NCBI GenBank assembly: GCA_027859175.1
Contig: JAQIBG010000396.1
Span: 1 to 37,274 of the forward strand
Origin: Planctomycetota bacterium
Lineage (GTDB): Bacteria; Planctomycetota; UBA11346
Length of the DNA stretch: 37,274 bases
Direction: 5' to 3'
Part shown: piece after piece, positions 17,137 through 25,291 of the stretch
Numbering within the stretch: position 1 is the first letter of the stretch
Layout of the letters: every line of letters begins with the position of its first letter
The notes under the pieces: model-generated
What the model was told of the DNA's origin: nothing
Databases searched by the model: none
The model's input: the letters and a program-made list of their open reading frames with translations, nothing else
Program-made: the position numbers and the translations under genes

Positions 17137-18482
17137 GAGCGGGAGTACTGATCGTTTTGTGGGTTACGAACGCCGAGAGCCAACCCGATTAGCATCACCA
17201 CTGGGACTAGGCAGGCGTAGAGTGCAATATCGTAGCTGGTGGTGATGCGCTTGGCGGCGGCAAATACGGCCGGCCCGATGGCGCTGCCAATCACCATCAC
17301 CGACATCTGAACGCCGCCGATGGCGCCAAGATGCGTGCGTCCGAAAAAGCGCGGTAGGCCGACCGTGACCAAGGTAGCGAAGCAACCGTTGGCGCCGCCG
17401 ATCCCAGCGATCATGACTGAGCGACCAAGACTCGAGCCAAATCCAACCGTGGCGGTGTAGCCGATAGCCTGCAGCACCAAGAACAGCAGGATCAGGCGTG
17501 GCAGTGGCCAGCGGTCGGCAGCCAGGCCGGTGAGGTAACCGGTGGCGGTAGAGACCACCGCCATTGGCAGAAAAATCGCAACCGCGGCATGGCGGTCTAA
17601 ACCGGCCAGCGCGCCCACATCTACGATGTGGAAGGTGATTGCGGTCACCGTGAGACCGTTGAGCCCAAGCGGCAGCACCAGGGCCCAAAAGGCGCGGGTG
17701 CGCATCGCCTCGCTGCGGGTAAAGCCACGCTCAATGCGACTGGTGTCTTGGGTAGCCGCGGCGGCTTGGTCGGCGTTGAGCCCGTCCATGTGGAGACCAA
17801 CCTGTTCTGGGCGGTCACGAAACAGGGTCCAGGCGAAGCCGGCAAAGCCGAGTGTGGTTGCGGCAAGAATAAGCCACGCGCCGCGCCACCCGCCAAAGTC
17901 AATCAGGCCCTGAAAGGCGAGCGGCGAGGCCGCGAAGCCAAAGGCCACAAACAGGCCAGAGATACCGGCGACCAGGCCTCGTTTGCGGTCCCACCAGCGG
18001 CCCAGCATGGTGCGACTGGTGAGCGTGAGCATGCCTTGCCCGAAGAAACGCAGCAGGAAGAAGCCGATTGACATCACCGCAGTGCCGGCCGCGGCGCTGC
18101 CACCAAGGGCAATGACGGCGCGGTCGCACTGGGTGAGCGCGGCGAGGGTGGCGGCAAGGCAGCAGGCCGACACCAATATTGTGGGTCGTGTGCCCCAGCG
18201 GTCGATTATGCGCCCGCCCATGGGAATCAGAAAGCCGCTGGCGAAGGTTCCGATCAAATAGGCGTTGGCCAGCGCGAGGCGACTCAGCCCGGTGGCGCTC
18301 ATTAGGTGGTCGGTGAAAACACTGACGCCCATGGTTTGGCCCGGAATCGAGCACAGCACGCCCACAATGGCGGCCACCACAATAACCCAGCCATAGAACA
18401 CGGGGCTGCGGCTGGGGTCGAACGGAAAGCGGGGATCAAACAGGCGCATTGGCTGTGTGGATGTAGCACGCTGATTGCGCAT
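17133..18482 (-). CDS. Major facilitator superfamily transporter
   Basis: Twelve-helix transporter of 449 residues. The first helix region reads VFYGWVIVVAAIVGVLCSIPGQ, a pattern common in the oxalate/formate antiporter-like (OFA) and monocarboxylate branches. The loop 2-3 signature appears as GGRIIDRWGTRPT. The central loop is at about residues 215-250, and the second half starts near TRAFWALVLPLGLNGL. GYLTGLAADRWPLPR is the second-half counterpart. Start ATG 18482 has a weak GAGAG upstream; ATG 18449 is an alternative. Its last 4 bases overlap the end of the CDF gene. No substrate can be deduced. Confidence 0.88.
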   Translation of the reverse strand: MRNQRATSTQPMRLFDPRFPFDPSRSPVFYGWVIVVAAIVGVLCSIPGQTMGVSVFTDHLMSATGLSRLALANAYLIGTFASGFLIPMGGRIIDRWGTRPTILVSACCLAATLAALTQCDRAVIALGGSAAAGTAVMSIGFFLLRFFGQGMLTLTSRTMLGRWWDRKRGLVAGISGLFVAFGFAASPLAFQGLIDFGGWRGAWLILAATTLGFAGFAWTLFRDRPEQVGLHMDGLNADQAAAATQDTSRIERGFTRSEAMRTRAFWALVLPLGLNGLTVTAITFHIVDVGALAGLDRHAAVAIFLPMAVVSTATGYLTGLAADRWPLPRLILLFLVLQAIGYTATVGFGSSLGRSVMIAGIGGANGCFATLVTVGLPRFFGRTHLGAIGGVQMSVMVIGSAIGPAVFAAAKRITTSYDIALYACLVPVVMLIGLALGVRNPQNDQYSRS

Positions 18483-18634
18483 TGCTCTCGCGAAGCGCTA
18501 CGTCTGCATTGGTAGTATCGGCTTGCGGGGGTAGGTTTGCCGCCCTTGCATAGGCTCGTCGCTGCTAGGCGCATCCGTTGGCCATACTTGACCAGCGTCA
18601 ATGCCGGCGCGCCGTTTGGTGGCCATACTCCTGC

Positions 18635-18892
18635 ATGAGCAGCCAACAACACGCCCACGTCTTGTTCCACATGATCGATGCCGCGCCTGCGGGGCTGTCG
18701 GTTGAGGAGTTACGCAGCCAAGCCACCGAGACCTTCGGGGCTGACACGACCTACAGCACCTGTTCTGGTCGCGCCTTCACCTTTGATGAGGTGGTCGCCT
18801 TCTTCCATCAAGCCAACAAAGTGGCGGTTGATACCGAGGGACGCATGAGTCTGCAGAAGCAGCACATTTGCGACGGCAGCGGCAATCACTGA
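18635..18892 (+). CDS. YecH-like small metal-binding family protein
   Basis: Protein of 85 residues resembling E. coli YecH (DUF2492). HAHVLFHMIDAA at the start, then FGADTTYSTCSGRAFTFDEVVAFF and a C-terminal KQHICDG segment. The conserved TCS and the late IC give two cysteines, with several His near both ends, which fits a small metal-binding protein, though the role of the family is not established. Start ATG 18635 gives a YecH-like N-terminus; a longer reading to 18578 adds an unrelated sequence. It stands alone between a divergent transporter and a beta-helix gene. Confidence 0.78.
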   Translation: MSSQQHAHVLFHMIDAAPAGLSVEELRSQATETFGADTTYSTCSGRAFTFDEVVAFFHQANKVAVDTEGRMSLQKQHICDGSGNH

Positions 18893-19038
18893 ACCGGCGG
18901 ACCTGAATCCGAGCCCAAGCACTGGTGGCGTTGTCGGCCTGCGGGGTGGCAGGGCCTTGAACTCTCAAGTGGCAACGGCACCATCCTGGCATTACTCGGT
19001 AAACACGGGTAAAGCGCCGCCGGCGCAGGGGGCATGGG

Positions 19039-20424
19039 ATGGGTGCAGCACACGAGGTCAGTGGGTTTACCGACGCGGCCGCCTTTGGTTTTGCGCCGGA
19101 GGCCAGTGCCAGCGTCAACGTGGCGGCGCTGCAGCTGGCCTTAGACCAGGGCGGCACCGTGGTGGTGAGTCAGCCCGGGACCTACGATCTCAACGCCACC
19201 GTTCTGATTGGCAGCAACACCGGCCTGCGCTGTGCACAGGGCGTGGTGTTGCGTAAGTGCGGCGACTTCAGCCACGTACTACTTAACAGGGGTGCGCTCA
19301 GCAAGAGTTGGGATCACCACATCGTGGTTGAAGGCCTGCACATTGCGGTCAATGGCGTCGATAAAGTTTTTGACGAGATTTACGGCCTGCGTGGTCAGAT
19401 TGCGTTTTTCTACGTTTCCGACCTGCGCATCGAGCGCTTCCGTTGTTATGACCTTGAGTCGCAGCAGTTCTGCATTCATGTCTGCACCTTTGAAGACCTC
19501 ATCGTTGATGATGTAATTATTCATGGCGCTAAAGACGGCGTGCACCTCGGGCGCGGCAAGCGCTTTGCGATCCGCAATTGCGTGTTTGCGACCACAGACG
19601 ATGCGGTGGCGCTCAACGCGCATGATTATGCCACGTCGAATCCAGAGTTGGGGTGGATCGAAGACGGCGTAGTTGAGAACTGCCACGATCTGGCTGATGA
19701 AGGCAAGATCGTTGGTTTCTTCTGCCGCTTCCTCGCCGGTTCGTGGGGCGATTGGCGTGCCGGGATGGAGGTCCAACATAGCGATAGCGTGGTGAGCGAG
19801 GGTCGCGTGTATCGGGTGCAAGCCAAGCCCGACGGCACGCTCTATACCTCGCAGACGCAGCCCACCCACACCAACGGCAGTGCCGTGCTGGATGGTATCA
19901 ACTGGGGCGTGGTGCAAAACGACGTGCAGTATGTGGCTGGCGTTCGTAACGTCACGATGCGCGGTATTTTTCTCCATAAGGCGCGCACTGCCTTTTCCAT
20001 GCACTTCGACGCCGGCCGCTACAGCCGTGGCTATTATCCGGGATCAGCGCCCGTGAGTCAGGACGGGCTGCGTTTCGAAGGTGTGCGGGTGTTGCACGAG
20101 AGCGATGCGACGCTGCTTAACTTTGGCACGCCGGCCGACGTGGTGAGCTTCAGCAACTGCGATATCGGCGACCATAAGGTGCGCGTGCATAATCGCTCGC
20201 AGGTACCAGCGGGTGGCGCGAGTTGGCTGCGCTTCCAGGGCTGCACCTTCCGACATGCGGGACCGCATACGGGGCCGCATGCGGTGGTCGAACTTGCTGA
20301 TCCTGGCCGAGACATTCATCTGCGTGTCACTGATAGCGCGGTTCTCAGTGCCGATTATCAAGCCGAGGTCACGGGCGATCTTGAGCTGCTCGACTGCCAG
20401 GCTGACCTGCCCGGGCTGTGCTGA
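19039..20424 (+). CDS. Pectate-lyase-like right-handed parallel beta-helix protein
   Basis: Protein of 461 residues. It opens with the Pectate_lyase_3/GH28-like start: VSGFTDAAAFGF, then VNVAALQLALDQGGTVVVSQPGTY and an LNATVLIGSNTGLRC strand. Beta-helix turns follow (HHIVVEGLHIAVNG, LRIERFRCYDLE, DLIVDDVIIHGAKDGVHLGRG, FAIRNCVFATTDDAVALNAHDY). The TTDDAVALN segment resembles the active-site turn of GH28 enzymes (GDDA/DDAI). No signal peptide is evident at ATG 19039; the true start might be upstream. Proteins of this kind cleave or bind polysaccharides; the neighbouring AraC regulator and dioxygenase hint at a small catabolic locus. Its last 67 bp overlap the AraC gene on the other strand. Confidence 0.78.
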   Translation: MGAAHEVSGFTDAAAFGFAPEASASVNVAALQLALDQGGTVVVSQPGTYDLNATVLIGSNTGLRCAQGVVLRKCGDFSHVLLNRGALSKSWDHHIVVEGLHIAVNGVDKVFDEIYGLRGQIAFFYVSDLRIERFRCYDLESQQFCIHVCTFEDLIVDDVIIHGAKDGVHLGRGKRFAIRNCVFATTDDAVALNAHDYATSNPELGWIEDGVVENCHDLADEGKIVGFFCRFLAGSWGDWRAGMEVQHSDSVVSEGRVYRVQAKPDGTLYTSQTQPTHTNGSAVLDGINWGVVQNDVQYVAGVRNVTMRGIFLHKARTAFSMHFDAGRYSRGYYPGSAPVSQDGLRFEGVRVLHESDATLLNFGTPADVVSFSNCDIGDHKVRVHNRSQVPAGGASWLRFQGCTFRHAGPHTGPHAVVELADPGRDIHLRVTDSAVLSADYQAEVTGDLELLDCQADLPGLC

Positions 20425-21269
20425 GATAGCAGTAATGCTGGCAGTACCGGGCTGCCATGGGCGGAGCGCCACGCGCTGGGGCTGAGGCCGGTTAGGCGCC
20501 GGAACTCTTTGTTAAATAATTGTGGGTCGCTCCAGCCGCAGGCCGCACCAATCGCTTTGATCGCCAAGGTACTGTGGGCGAGGTGGTGGCAGGCTTCTTG
20601 AATCCGCACTCGGTGCCAGTAACGGTGGATGGTGCAGCCGTGCTCAGCGCGAAACAACCGGCTGAGGTAATTTTGACTGAGGCCGACCTCGGCCGCTAGC
20701 GCCGGAATGTCGAGACTTCCGTGTAACTGCTGGTGGCAATGGCGCGCCACTGCTTCGAGCGCCCAGTGGCCACGCGGCTTGGTGTGCTCGGTGCTGGCCT
20801 GGGCCTGCCGGGCGAGGCCGAGTATCAGGTCTTGGCTGGCCGCTTGGGCCTGGGCTTGGGCGGCGCGGTCGCCGCTGTCGCCAGCTTGCCAGCAGCGCGT
20901 GATGTGGGCGCAGCGGTCACTAAATCGGGCGGCGGCCGTACCCAGATCTTGCCAGACCGGCACCAGGACATCGTGTTCGGAGCTGGGTGCCGCGTGCAGG
21001 TGTAAACACCAATGGCGCCCGGGGGCCGGCATATCGTAGGCGCTGTGGCTGCCGTAGGGGGTGATCGTACACACCCCAGGCCGGATTGGGTAGGTATGGC
21101 CGTCGATCCGAATCAAGCCGTGGTAGTCATAGAGGTGAAAGCTGGTGATCGCGCCGCCGTATTGCACCGCGAAGTTGCGGTCGTCGAGCAGGGCTCGCAC
21201 GGCGCGCTGCACCTGCGGCAGGCCGTCTGTGGGCCAGCGATGAGCCGGGGGCCTGGCTGCAGAATCCAT
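20358..21269 (-). CDS. AraC-family transcriptional regulator
   Basis: Regulator of 303 residues. The N-terminal half is an AraC cupin-like sensor (FAVQYGGAITSFHLYDYHGL, YPIRPGVCTITPYGSHSAYD). The C-terminal double helix-turn-helix is at about residues 175-270: GSLDIPALAAEVGLSQNYLSRLFRAEHG, then the second helix-turn-helix IKAIGAACGWSDPQLFNKEFRRLTGLSPSAWR. A 33-residue Ser-rich tail follows, encoded mostly inside the overlap with the beta-helix gene. The ATG at 21269 was preferred over a TTG at 21308. It is divergent from the PhyH dioxygenase gene, with an inverted repeat between them, so it probably controls that gene and perhaps its own. Confidence 0.9.
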   Translation of the reverse strand: MDSAARPPAHRWPTDGLPQVQRAVRALLDDRNFAVQYGGAITSFHLYDYHGLIRIDGHTYPIRPGVCTITPYGSHSAYDMPAPGRHWCLHLHAAPSSEHDVLVPVWQDLGTAAARFSDRCAHITRCWQAGDSGDRAAQAQAQAASQDLILGLARQAQASTEHTKPRGHWALEAVARHCHQQLHGSLDIPALAAEVGLSQNYLSRLFRAEHGCTIHRYWHRVRIQEACHHLAHSTLAIKAIGAACGWSDPQLFNKEFRRLTGLSPSAWRSAHGSPVLPALLLSQHSPGRSAWQSSSSRSPVTSA

Positions 21270-21301
21270 GCGTTCAGTCTGATCTGTAGTGTTGAAATTC
21301 A

Positions 21302-21333
21302 ACCACAATGGAATGAATGGGCCCTATTGTGGT
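21302..21333. promoter_or_regulatory. Candidate operator between AraC and PhyH genes
   Basis: Perfect inverted repeat with 8-bp arms, ACCACAAT at 21302-21309 and ATTGTGGT at 21326-21333, 16 bases apart. The arms are about two helical turns apart centre to centre, typical for a dimeric regulator. It sits 33 bp upstream of the AraC start and 104 bp upstream of the dioxygenase start. Binding by the AraC protein is inferred from position only. Confidence 0.5.
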
Positions 21334-21436
21334 GGTGATTTTTTCTATGAATACTGGGTGACATCGCGCGCCGCACGATCGCCAGGATCGTTTCTAACCA
21401 CATATCCAACCACATGGCACGCCCAGGAGAACCCAC

Positions 21437-22258
21437 ATGCTCAGTCCCGACCAAATCCGACATTTTCATGAGCAGGGCTATTTGCATCTGCCGGGCGTAT
21501 TCAGTTCTGCTGAAACAGCCGCGCTGCAGGGCGACCTTGATTGGATGATTACCGACTGGGCCACGCGGAGTGCCGGTTGGGATGGCCCATGGCGTGATCA
21601 TATCATGGGCAAAGAACTCAGCGCCAAGAGCGAGCTGATCCACATGCACGACCTGCAATTGTACGCCGCCTCGTGGGCCACGGCTGTCGCCAAAGCGGAG
21701 CTGTGTGGGGCGCTTGCCCAGTTACTCGACGGACCGGTGGAGTTGCACCATACCACCATGCACATTAAGCCGCCTGAAACGGGTCATCCGTTCCCGATGC
21801 ATCAAGACTACTGGTTCTATCCGCATCACGATGCGCGCTATGTAGACGCGCTGTTTCACCTTGATGATACCTGTCACGAGAATGGTGAGATTCGTTTCGT
21901 GCCAGGCAGCCATCGCGATGGGCCATTGCCGCACGTGCGCGAGCATCGTGGTGCGCCCTGTCAGCCGCATTTGCCGGCCGAAGAATGGCCGCTGGCGGAT
22001 ACCGTGCCGGTCAGCGCTAAGGCGGGTGACGTGGTGCTGTTCAACATCAACACGGTGCACGGCAGCTACATCAACACCACAGGCGCCAATCGGCGTTTAG
22101 TGCGGGTTGGCTACCGCCATCCGGAGAATCACCAACTGCAGGGGCAGAGTGTGGGGCGTCCGGGCTGGCTGGTGCATGGTCGCCGCCTGCGCACGGCCCA
22201 CCAGGAGGCCTTTTCCACTGCGGGCCCGATTGGCACGCCCGAGCTGCTTGAGGCCTAG
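21437..22258 (+). CDS. Phytanoyl-CoA dioxygenase (PhyH) family protein
   Basis: Fe(II)/2-oxoglutarate-dependent oxygenase of 273 residues. The N-terminus LSPDQIRHFHEQGYLHLPGVFS is typical for PhyH. The iron ligands are His122 and Asp124 (MHQDYWFYP) and His208 (NTVHGS); Arg219 or Arg220 is placed to bind 2-oxoglutarate. RFVPGSHR is another family hallmark. A good ribosome site (AGGAGA, 21425-21430) supports ATG 21437. Such enzymes hydroxylate small molecules in catabolic or secondary pathways; the substrate is unknown. The divergent AraC regulator suggests induction by a specific compound. Confidence 0.9.
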   Translation: MLSPDQIRHFHEQGYLHLPGVFSSAETAALQGDLDWMITDWATRSAGWDGPWRDHIMGKELSAKSELIHMHDLQLYAASWATAVAKAELCGALAQLLDGPVELHHTTMHIKPPETGHPFPMHQDYWFYPHHDARYVDALFHLDDTCHENGEIRFVPGSHRDGPLPHVREHRGAPCQPHLPAEEWPLADTVPVSAKAGDVVLFNINTVHGSYINTTGANRRLVRVGYRHPENHQLQGQSVGRPGWLVHGRRLRTAHQEAFSTAGPIGTPELLEA

Positions 22259-22278
22259 CTTTAAGCGGCCGCGCGGCT

Positions 22279-22836
22279 TCAGTTGTTGATGCGTTGCACC
22301 ACGTCGACGCTGAAGTCGCGCTCGTTGTTGTCTTCGTCGCTCTCAACCACCAAGTTGGTGGGGTCGATTACAAAGGACAGAGCCAGTTGGCCCAGAGCGA
22401 GGCCTTGGGTCGGCTGATTAACGCTGACCACGGTGGCGTCACCAGGATCAAGGCGATCGATGGTGCCGCCATCGAGCAGTTGCCGCCCGCCCGGCAGGTC
22501 ACGATACAGGCGCCAGGGGACATTGGTGGGGGCAATCCCAGGGCCATCGTTGTCGATGGTGATGTTGATCAGGAAGGCCGATCCGGCCAGGACCATCTGC
22601 GGCGCCACCGCGGCGCTCACGACGAGATCGGGGCCATTGGGGTCTGTCCCCGGTGGGCCAAGCGGTATCCCGCCAGGGCCGCCGCCACCGGAGCCAGGGC
22701 CGCCACCAGTGGTGTTGCCGCCGTTGCGCTGATAGGTGTCCACATCCACGTCGGTTCCGGCATTACCGCCACACCCGGCCGCGCAAAACGCGGCCAGGGC
22801 CAACACGCAGCAGGCGCGCAGGTGGGGGGCCTTCAT
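22279..22836 (-). CDS. CARDB-domain lipoprotein
   Basis: Protein of 185 residues with a type II signal peptide (KAPHLRACCVLALAAFCAAGC, lipobox CAAGC). A Gly/Pro-rich low-complexity linker (about residues 35-65) carries one CARDB-type immunoglobulin-like domain: PDLVVSAAVAPQMVLAG, FLINITIDNDGPGIAP, VPWRLYRDLPGG, then the typical ending VVESDEDNNERDFSV. CARDB domains are adhesion or structural modules on surface proteins. ATG 22836 gives a compact signal peptide; GTG 22872 would add 12 residues. Its 3' end faces the PhyH gene 20 bp away. Confidence 0.82.
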   Translation of the reverse strand: MKAPHLRACCVLALAAFCAAGCGGNAGTDVDVDTYQRNGGNTTGGGPGSGGGGPGGIPLGPPGTDPNGPDLVVSAAVAPQMVLAGSAFLINITIDNDGPGIAPTNVPWRLYRDLPGGRQLLDGGTIDRLDPGDATVVSVNQPTQGLALGQLALSFVIDPTNLVVESDEDNNERDFSVDVVQRINN

Positions 22837-23027
22837 GGATAGGGTCAACGCATGACTCCTCACAAGGTTCACTAGTAAGATGCCGCATCGAGACCGTTCG
22901 TTGCAGCTGTTTCTGGCGTCATGCTAAGTGCTTGGTGGGTAAGGGTCCAGTCCCAGAGCAAACAAGTCCTTTACAAGCCATTTCGAGTCCATATCAATGC
23001 GCCTCCGCGCAAGCGGTACATGTCTGT

Positions 23028-23102
<75 letters not shown>

Positions 23103-23104
23103 TC

Positions 23105-23132
23105 GAAGCCCTGCTCGAAAGAGCGGGGCTTC
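23105..23132 (+). terminator. Terminator of the tRNA-Asn transcript
   Basis: Stem of 12 bp (23105-23116 with 23121-23132, one G-T pair) closed by a GAAA tetraloop, followed by TTGCTT. It starts two bases after the tRNA CCA. Confidence 0.88.
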
Positions 23133-23574
23133 TTGCTTAACGGCCGACCCCCGGAAAGCCGACGTAAAAGCCCTTGTGGCAAGGGGCGTTACGCGCCGCC
23201 CCTTTCTCCGGTTCGCGTCGGCATCTTGGCCTGCCAAGCGAGACAGACCAAGAGGACGGAGAATTCTCCCGTTCTCCAGCCGAGATCCGGGGTCCAGCCG
23301 GGCTTGCTTAACAGCCGTGTCCGGCTTGGTGGGCGAGATGGGACGCAAACCGGATTCCGGGTCATTCTGACAATCGGCTTGATTGCCCCCCGTCAATACT
23401 CAGGCGAAGATCAGCACCCTCAGGCCGAAGCGGGCAGACAGCGACCGATTGGGAACGGCGCGCTCTCGACCGATGCCCTGCCGGCACTCACGCCACGGAA
23501 GGAGGCCGCCGATCTGGAGTTTCATAAGAAGCAGAAGCTCGGCCACTCCTACAACGGCTTCTCATGAGATCCGC
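23133..23574. other. Non-coding or decayed stretch between tRNA-Asn and the metal cassette
   Basis: About 440 bases with no gene that can be supported. Open frames exist on both strands, but none shows a recognisable motif, signal or ribosome site. It contains the left copy of the 12-bp direct repeat (23219-23230), two copies of a CCGG-rich segment, and a stretch near 23500-23565 that could be the end of a lost gene. It probably represents the scar or left end of the island. Confidence 0.5.
23219..23230 (+). repeat. 12-bp direct repeat, left copy
   Basis: CGGCATCTTGGC, identical to 27961-27972. The pair spans 4.75 kb and brackets the metal cassette and recombinase remnant. Found by eye; could mark an insertion target or be chance. 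Confidence 0.5.
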
Positions 23575-23619
23575 TATCCCCCCTGGGGGGATGGTCTTGA
23601 TATCCCCCCAGGGGGGATA
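23575..23619. promoter_or_regulatory. Tandem CsoR/RcnR-type operator palindromes
   Basis: Two near-identical palindromes, each with six C, one central base and six G flanked by AT/TA: ATCCCCCC-T-GGGGGGAT at 23576-23592 and TATCCCCCC-A-GGGGGGATA at 23601-23619, separated by 8-9 bases. G/C-tracts flanked by AT inverted repeats are the known binding sites of CsoR/RcnR/FrmR repressors. They end 13 bases before the start of the repressor gene, so binding would block transcription start or early elongation, giving autoregulation of the whole cassette. Confidence 0.88.
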
Positions 23620-23631
23620 GGTTTCCCCGCG

Positions 23632-23916
23632 ATGTCAGAAATCCACCGTACGCACCCCAGCCTTGTGAAGCGTCTCAAGAGAGCCCACGGCCATCTGGCG
23701 CGGGTCATCACCATGGTCGAGGATGGTCGGCCCTGCGTGGATTTGGCTCAGCAGCTCTATGCGGTTGAAAAAGCGGTAGCGAAGGCCAAATCGACCTTGA
23801 TCCACGACCACATCAACCATTGCCTGGATGATCTGGTCGAGACCGACGGGCACATGCCCAGCGGGGATCGAGAGGCCGAACTCAACGCATTCAAAGAAAT
23901 CACCCGCTATCTGTAG
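23632..23916 (+). CDS. CsoR/RcnR-family metal-sensing transcriptional repressor
   Basis: Small all-helical repressor of 94 residues (DUF156). The core HPSLVKRLKRAHGHLARVI, DGRPCVDLAQQLYAVEKAV and LIHDHINHCLDDLVE is typical. Ligand candidates are Cys35, His60 and Cys64, the Cys-His-Cys pattern of CsoR and InrS rather than the His-Cys-His-His of RcnR. His5, His8, His21 and His63 could add ligands for Ni or Co. Metal binding would release the tetramer from the double operator just upstream. ATG 23632 directly follows the operator, with only weak purines as ribosome site. It is first in an apparent operon with HupE, an anchored protein and His-rich proteins. The metal cannot be fixed from sequence. 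Confidence 0.9.
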   Translation: MSEIHRTHPSLVKRLKRAHGHLARVITMVEDGRPCVDLAQQLYAVEKAVAKAKSTLIHDHINHCLDDLVETDGHMPSGDREAELNAFKEITRYL

Positions 23917-23926
23917 GGAATCGCTC

Positions 23927-24640
23927 ATGCTTGGAATTCAGCATCGACCTTCGTGGTTGACCGTCCTCACGCCCATCGCGCTGCTTATGGCCCTGCCGGC
24001 CATCGCATGTGCCCATGGTGTCACTGAGGGTGATCAGAGTTTCATGGAGCAGAGCGAGGGCGTGCATCTGTTCCCATACGCCTACCTGGGCGCGAAGCAC
24101 ATGGTGACGGGCTATGACCACATCCTGTTCCTGATCGGCGTCATCTTCTTCTTATACCGGATGAAGAACATCGCGATCTACGTGACGCTGTTCTCAATCG
24201 GCCACAGCCTGACCCTGCTCCTTGGCGTGCTTGGCGGCTTTCACGTCAACTCCTACATTGTAGACGCAATCATCGGTCTCTCAGTGGTCTATAAGGGATT
24301 GGACAACATCAACGCCTTCAAACGTTGGTTTGGATTCCAGCCAAGCACCAAGGGTATGGTGCTTATCTTCGGGTTCTTCCACGGGTTTGGTCTGGCTGCA
24401 AAGGTCCAGGACTTCAATTTGTCCTCGGATGGGCTGGTTTGGAATATTCTCGCATTCAATGTCGGCGTGGAGATCGGCCAATTGCTGGCCCTGGCATTCG
24501 TCCTGATCGCAATGAGCTACTGGCGCAAAAGCCCCGCCTACGAAAAACACGCTTTTGCCAGCAATGTCTCCCTCATGGCCGCCGGTTTTCTTCTCTTCGG
24601 CTGGCAACTCACCGGCTATTTCGCCAGCCCCGTCAACTAG
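23927..24640 (+). CDS. HupE/UreJ-family membrane protein, likely metal permease
   Basis: Membrane protein of 237 residues, with a signal sequence (residues 1-29) ending ALPAIACA before the mature AHGVTEGDQ. About six to seven helices follow. HupE/UreJ_2 hallmarks are HMVTGYDHILFLIGVIFFL, FSIGHSLTLLLG, IFGFFHGFGLAAKV and VGVEIGQLLALAF. The conserved His and Asp in these helices are thought to form the metal path. HupE proteins are low-affinity Ni2+ (or Co2+) importers in hydrogenase or urease systems; here no such enzyme is nearby, and the repressor partner suggests a role in metal balance. Starts 10 bp after the repressor gene. Confidence 0.88.
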   Translation: MLGIQHRPSWLTVLTPIALLMALPAIACAHGVTEGDQSFMEQSEGVHLFPYAYLGAKHMVTGYDHILFLIGVIFFLYRMKNIAIYVTLFSIGHSLTLLLGVLGGFHVNSYIVDAIIGLSVVYKGLDNINAFKRWFGFQPSTKGMVLIFGFFHGFGLAAKVQDFNLSSDGLVWNILAFNVGVEIGQLLALAFVLIAMSYWRKSPAYEKHAFASNVSLMAAGFLLFGWQLTGYFASPVN

Positions 24641-24652
24641 GAGCACATCAGC

Positions 24653-25246
24653 ATGTCTGAGTCAACAACCGCCCCAACCGCATCAGGCGCCCAGGCCATC
24701 CCGTCGCACGCTCAACTCATCAAGGCCATGGCCATCGCTCTCAGCGTGGCTGGAGTGCTGCTGGTCACCACCATCATGCCAGCCGAGTATGGCATCGACC
24801 CGACCGGGGCCGGCCGCTTGATGGGCTTGACCGGCATCAGCGAAGCGAGCACCGAGGCGCCCGTTGCCCTGGATACAGGCGCTGCCAGCGGTCTTGCCCA
24901 AGTACTCACGAATGTCAGCTCCCCATACCAGACCGACATCACCACGGTCACCCTGCCCCCGGGTCAGGGTCTCGAGGTGAAAGCAGTTATGGAGGCGGGC
25001 CAGGTGATGACCTTCGCGTGGGTCACCGATGGCGGCGCCGTCAGCTTGGATATGCACGGCGAGCCACCGGGTGACGGCAGCAACTTCACCAGCCATCGCA
25101 AAGGCCAAAATGAGACGGCAGCCCAAGGCATCTTTGTGGCACCGTTCGCTGGCACCCATGGCTGGTGGTGGGCTAATAAGACCAAGGCCCCAATCACGGT
25201 CACTTTGCAAACCTCCGGATTCTATACCTCCATTGGCAAGCGCTGA
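24653..25246 (+). CDS. Single-pass membrane-anchored periplasmic protein
   Basis: Protein of 197 residues. A short Thr/Ala cytoplasmic N-terminus is followed by one transmembrane helix (about 22-43, LIKAMAIALSVAGVLLVTTIM) and the motif PAEYGIDPTGAGRLMGLT. A C-terminal beta-rich domain (about 95-195) has TVTLPPGQGLEVKAVMEAGQ, VSLDMHGEPPGD and GTHGWWWANKT. It matches what databases call transmembrane anchor protein, a family I recall next to HupE genes in metal-related clusters; its function is not known. ATG 24653 has AGGAG 11 bases upstream and lies 12 bp after HupE. The His, Trp and Met/Gly-rich strands could bind ligand or metal in the periplasm, but that is a guess. Confidence 0.82.
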   Translation: MSESTTAPTASGAQAIPSHAQLIKAMAIALSVAGVLLVTTIMPAEYGIDPTGAGRLMGLTGISEASTEAPVALDTGAASGLAQVLTNVSSPYQTDITTVTLPPGQGLEVKAVMEAGQVMTFAWVTDGGAVSLDMHGEPPGDGSNFTSHRKGQNETAAQGIFVAPFAGTHGWWWANKTKAPITVTLQTSGFYTSIGKR

Positions 25247-25291
25247 GCAAGCGCCCTCAACCCAACCACCCACTTCTTTCTCGGAGCCCCT

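Noticed and set aside
23133-23567. Plus-strand open frame of 144 codons after tRNA-Asn
   Set aside because: No ribosome site, no recognisable motif, and composition typical of a G+C-rich accidental frame; reported only as a non-coding or decayed stretch.
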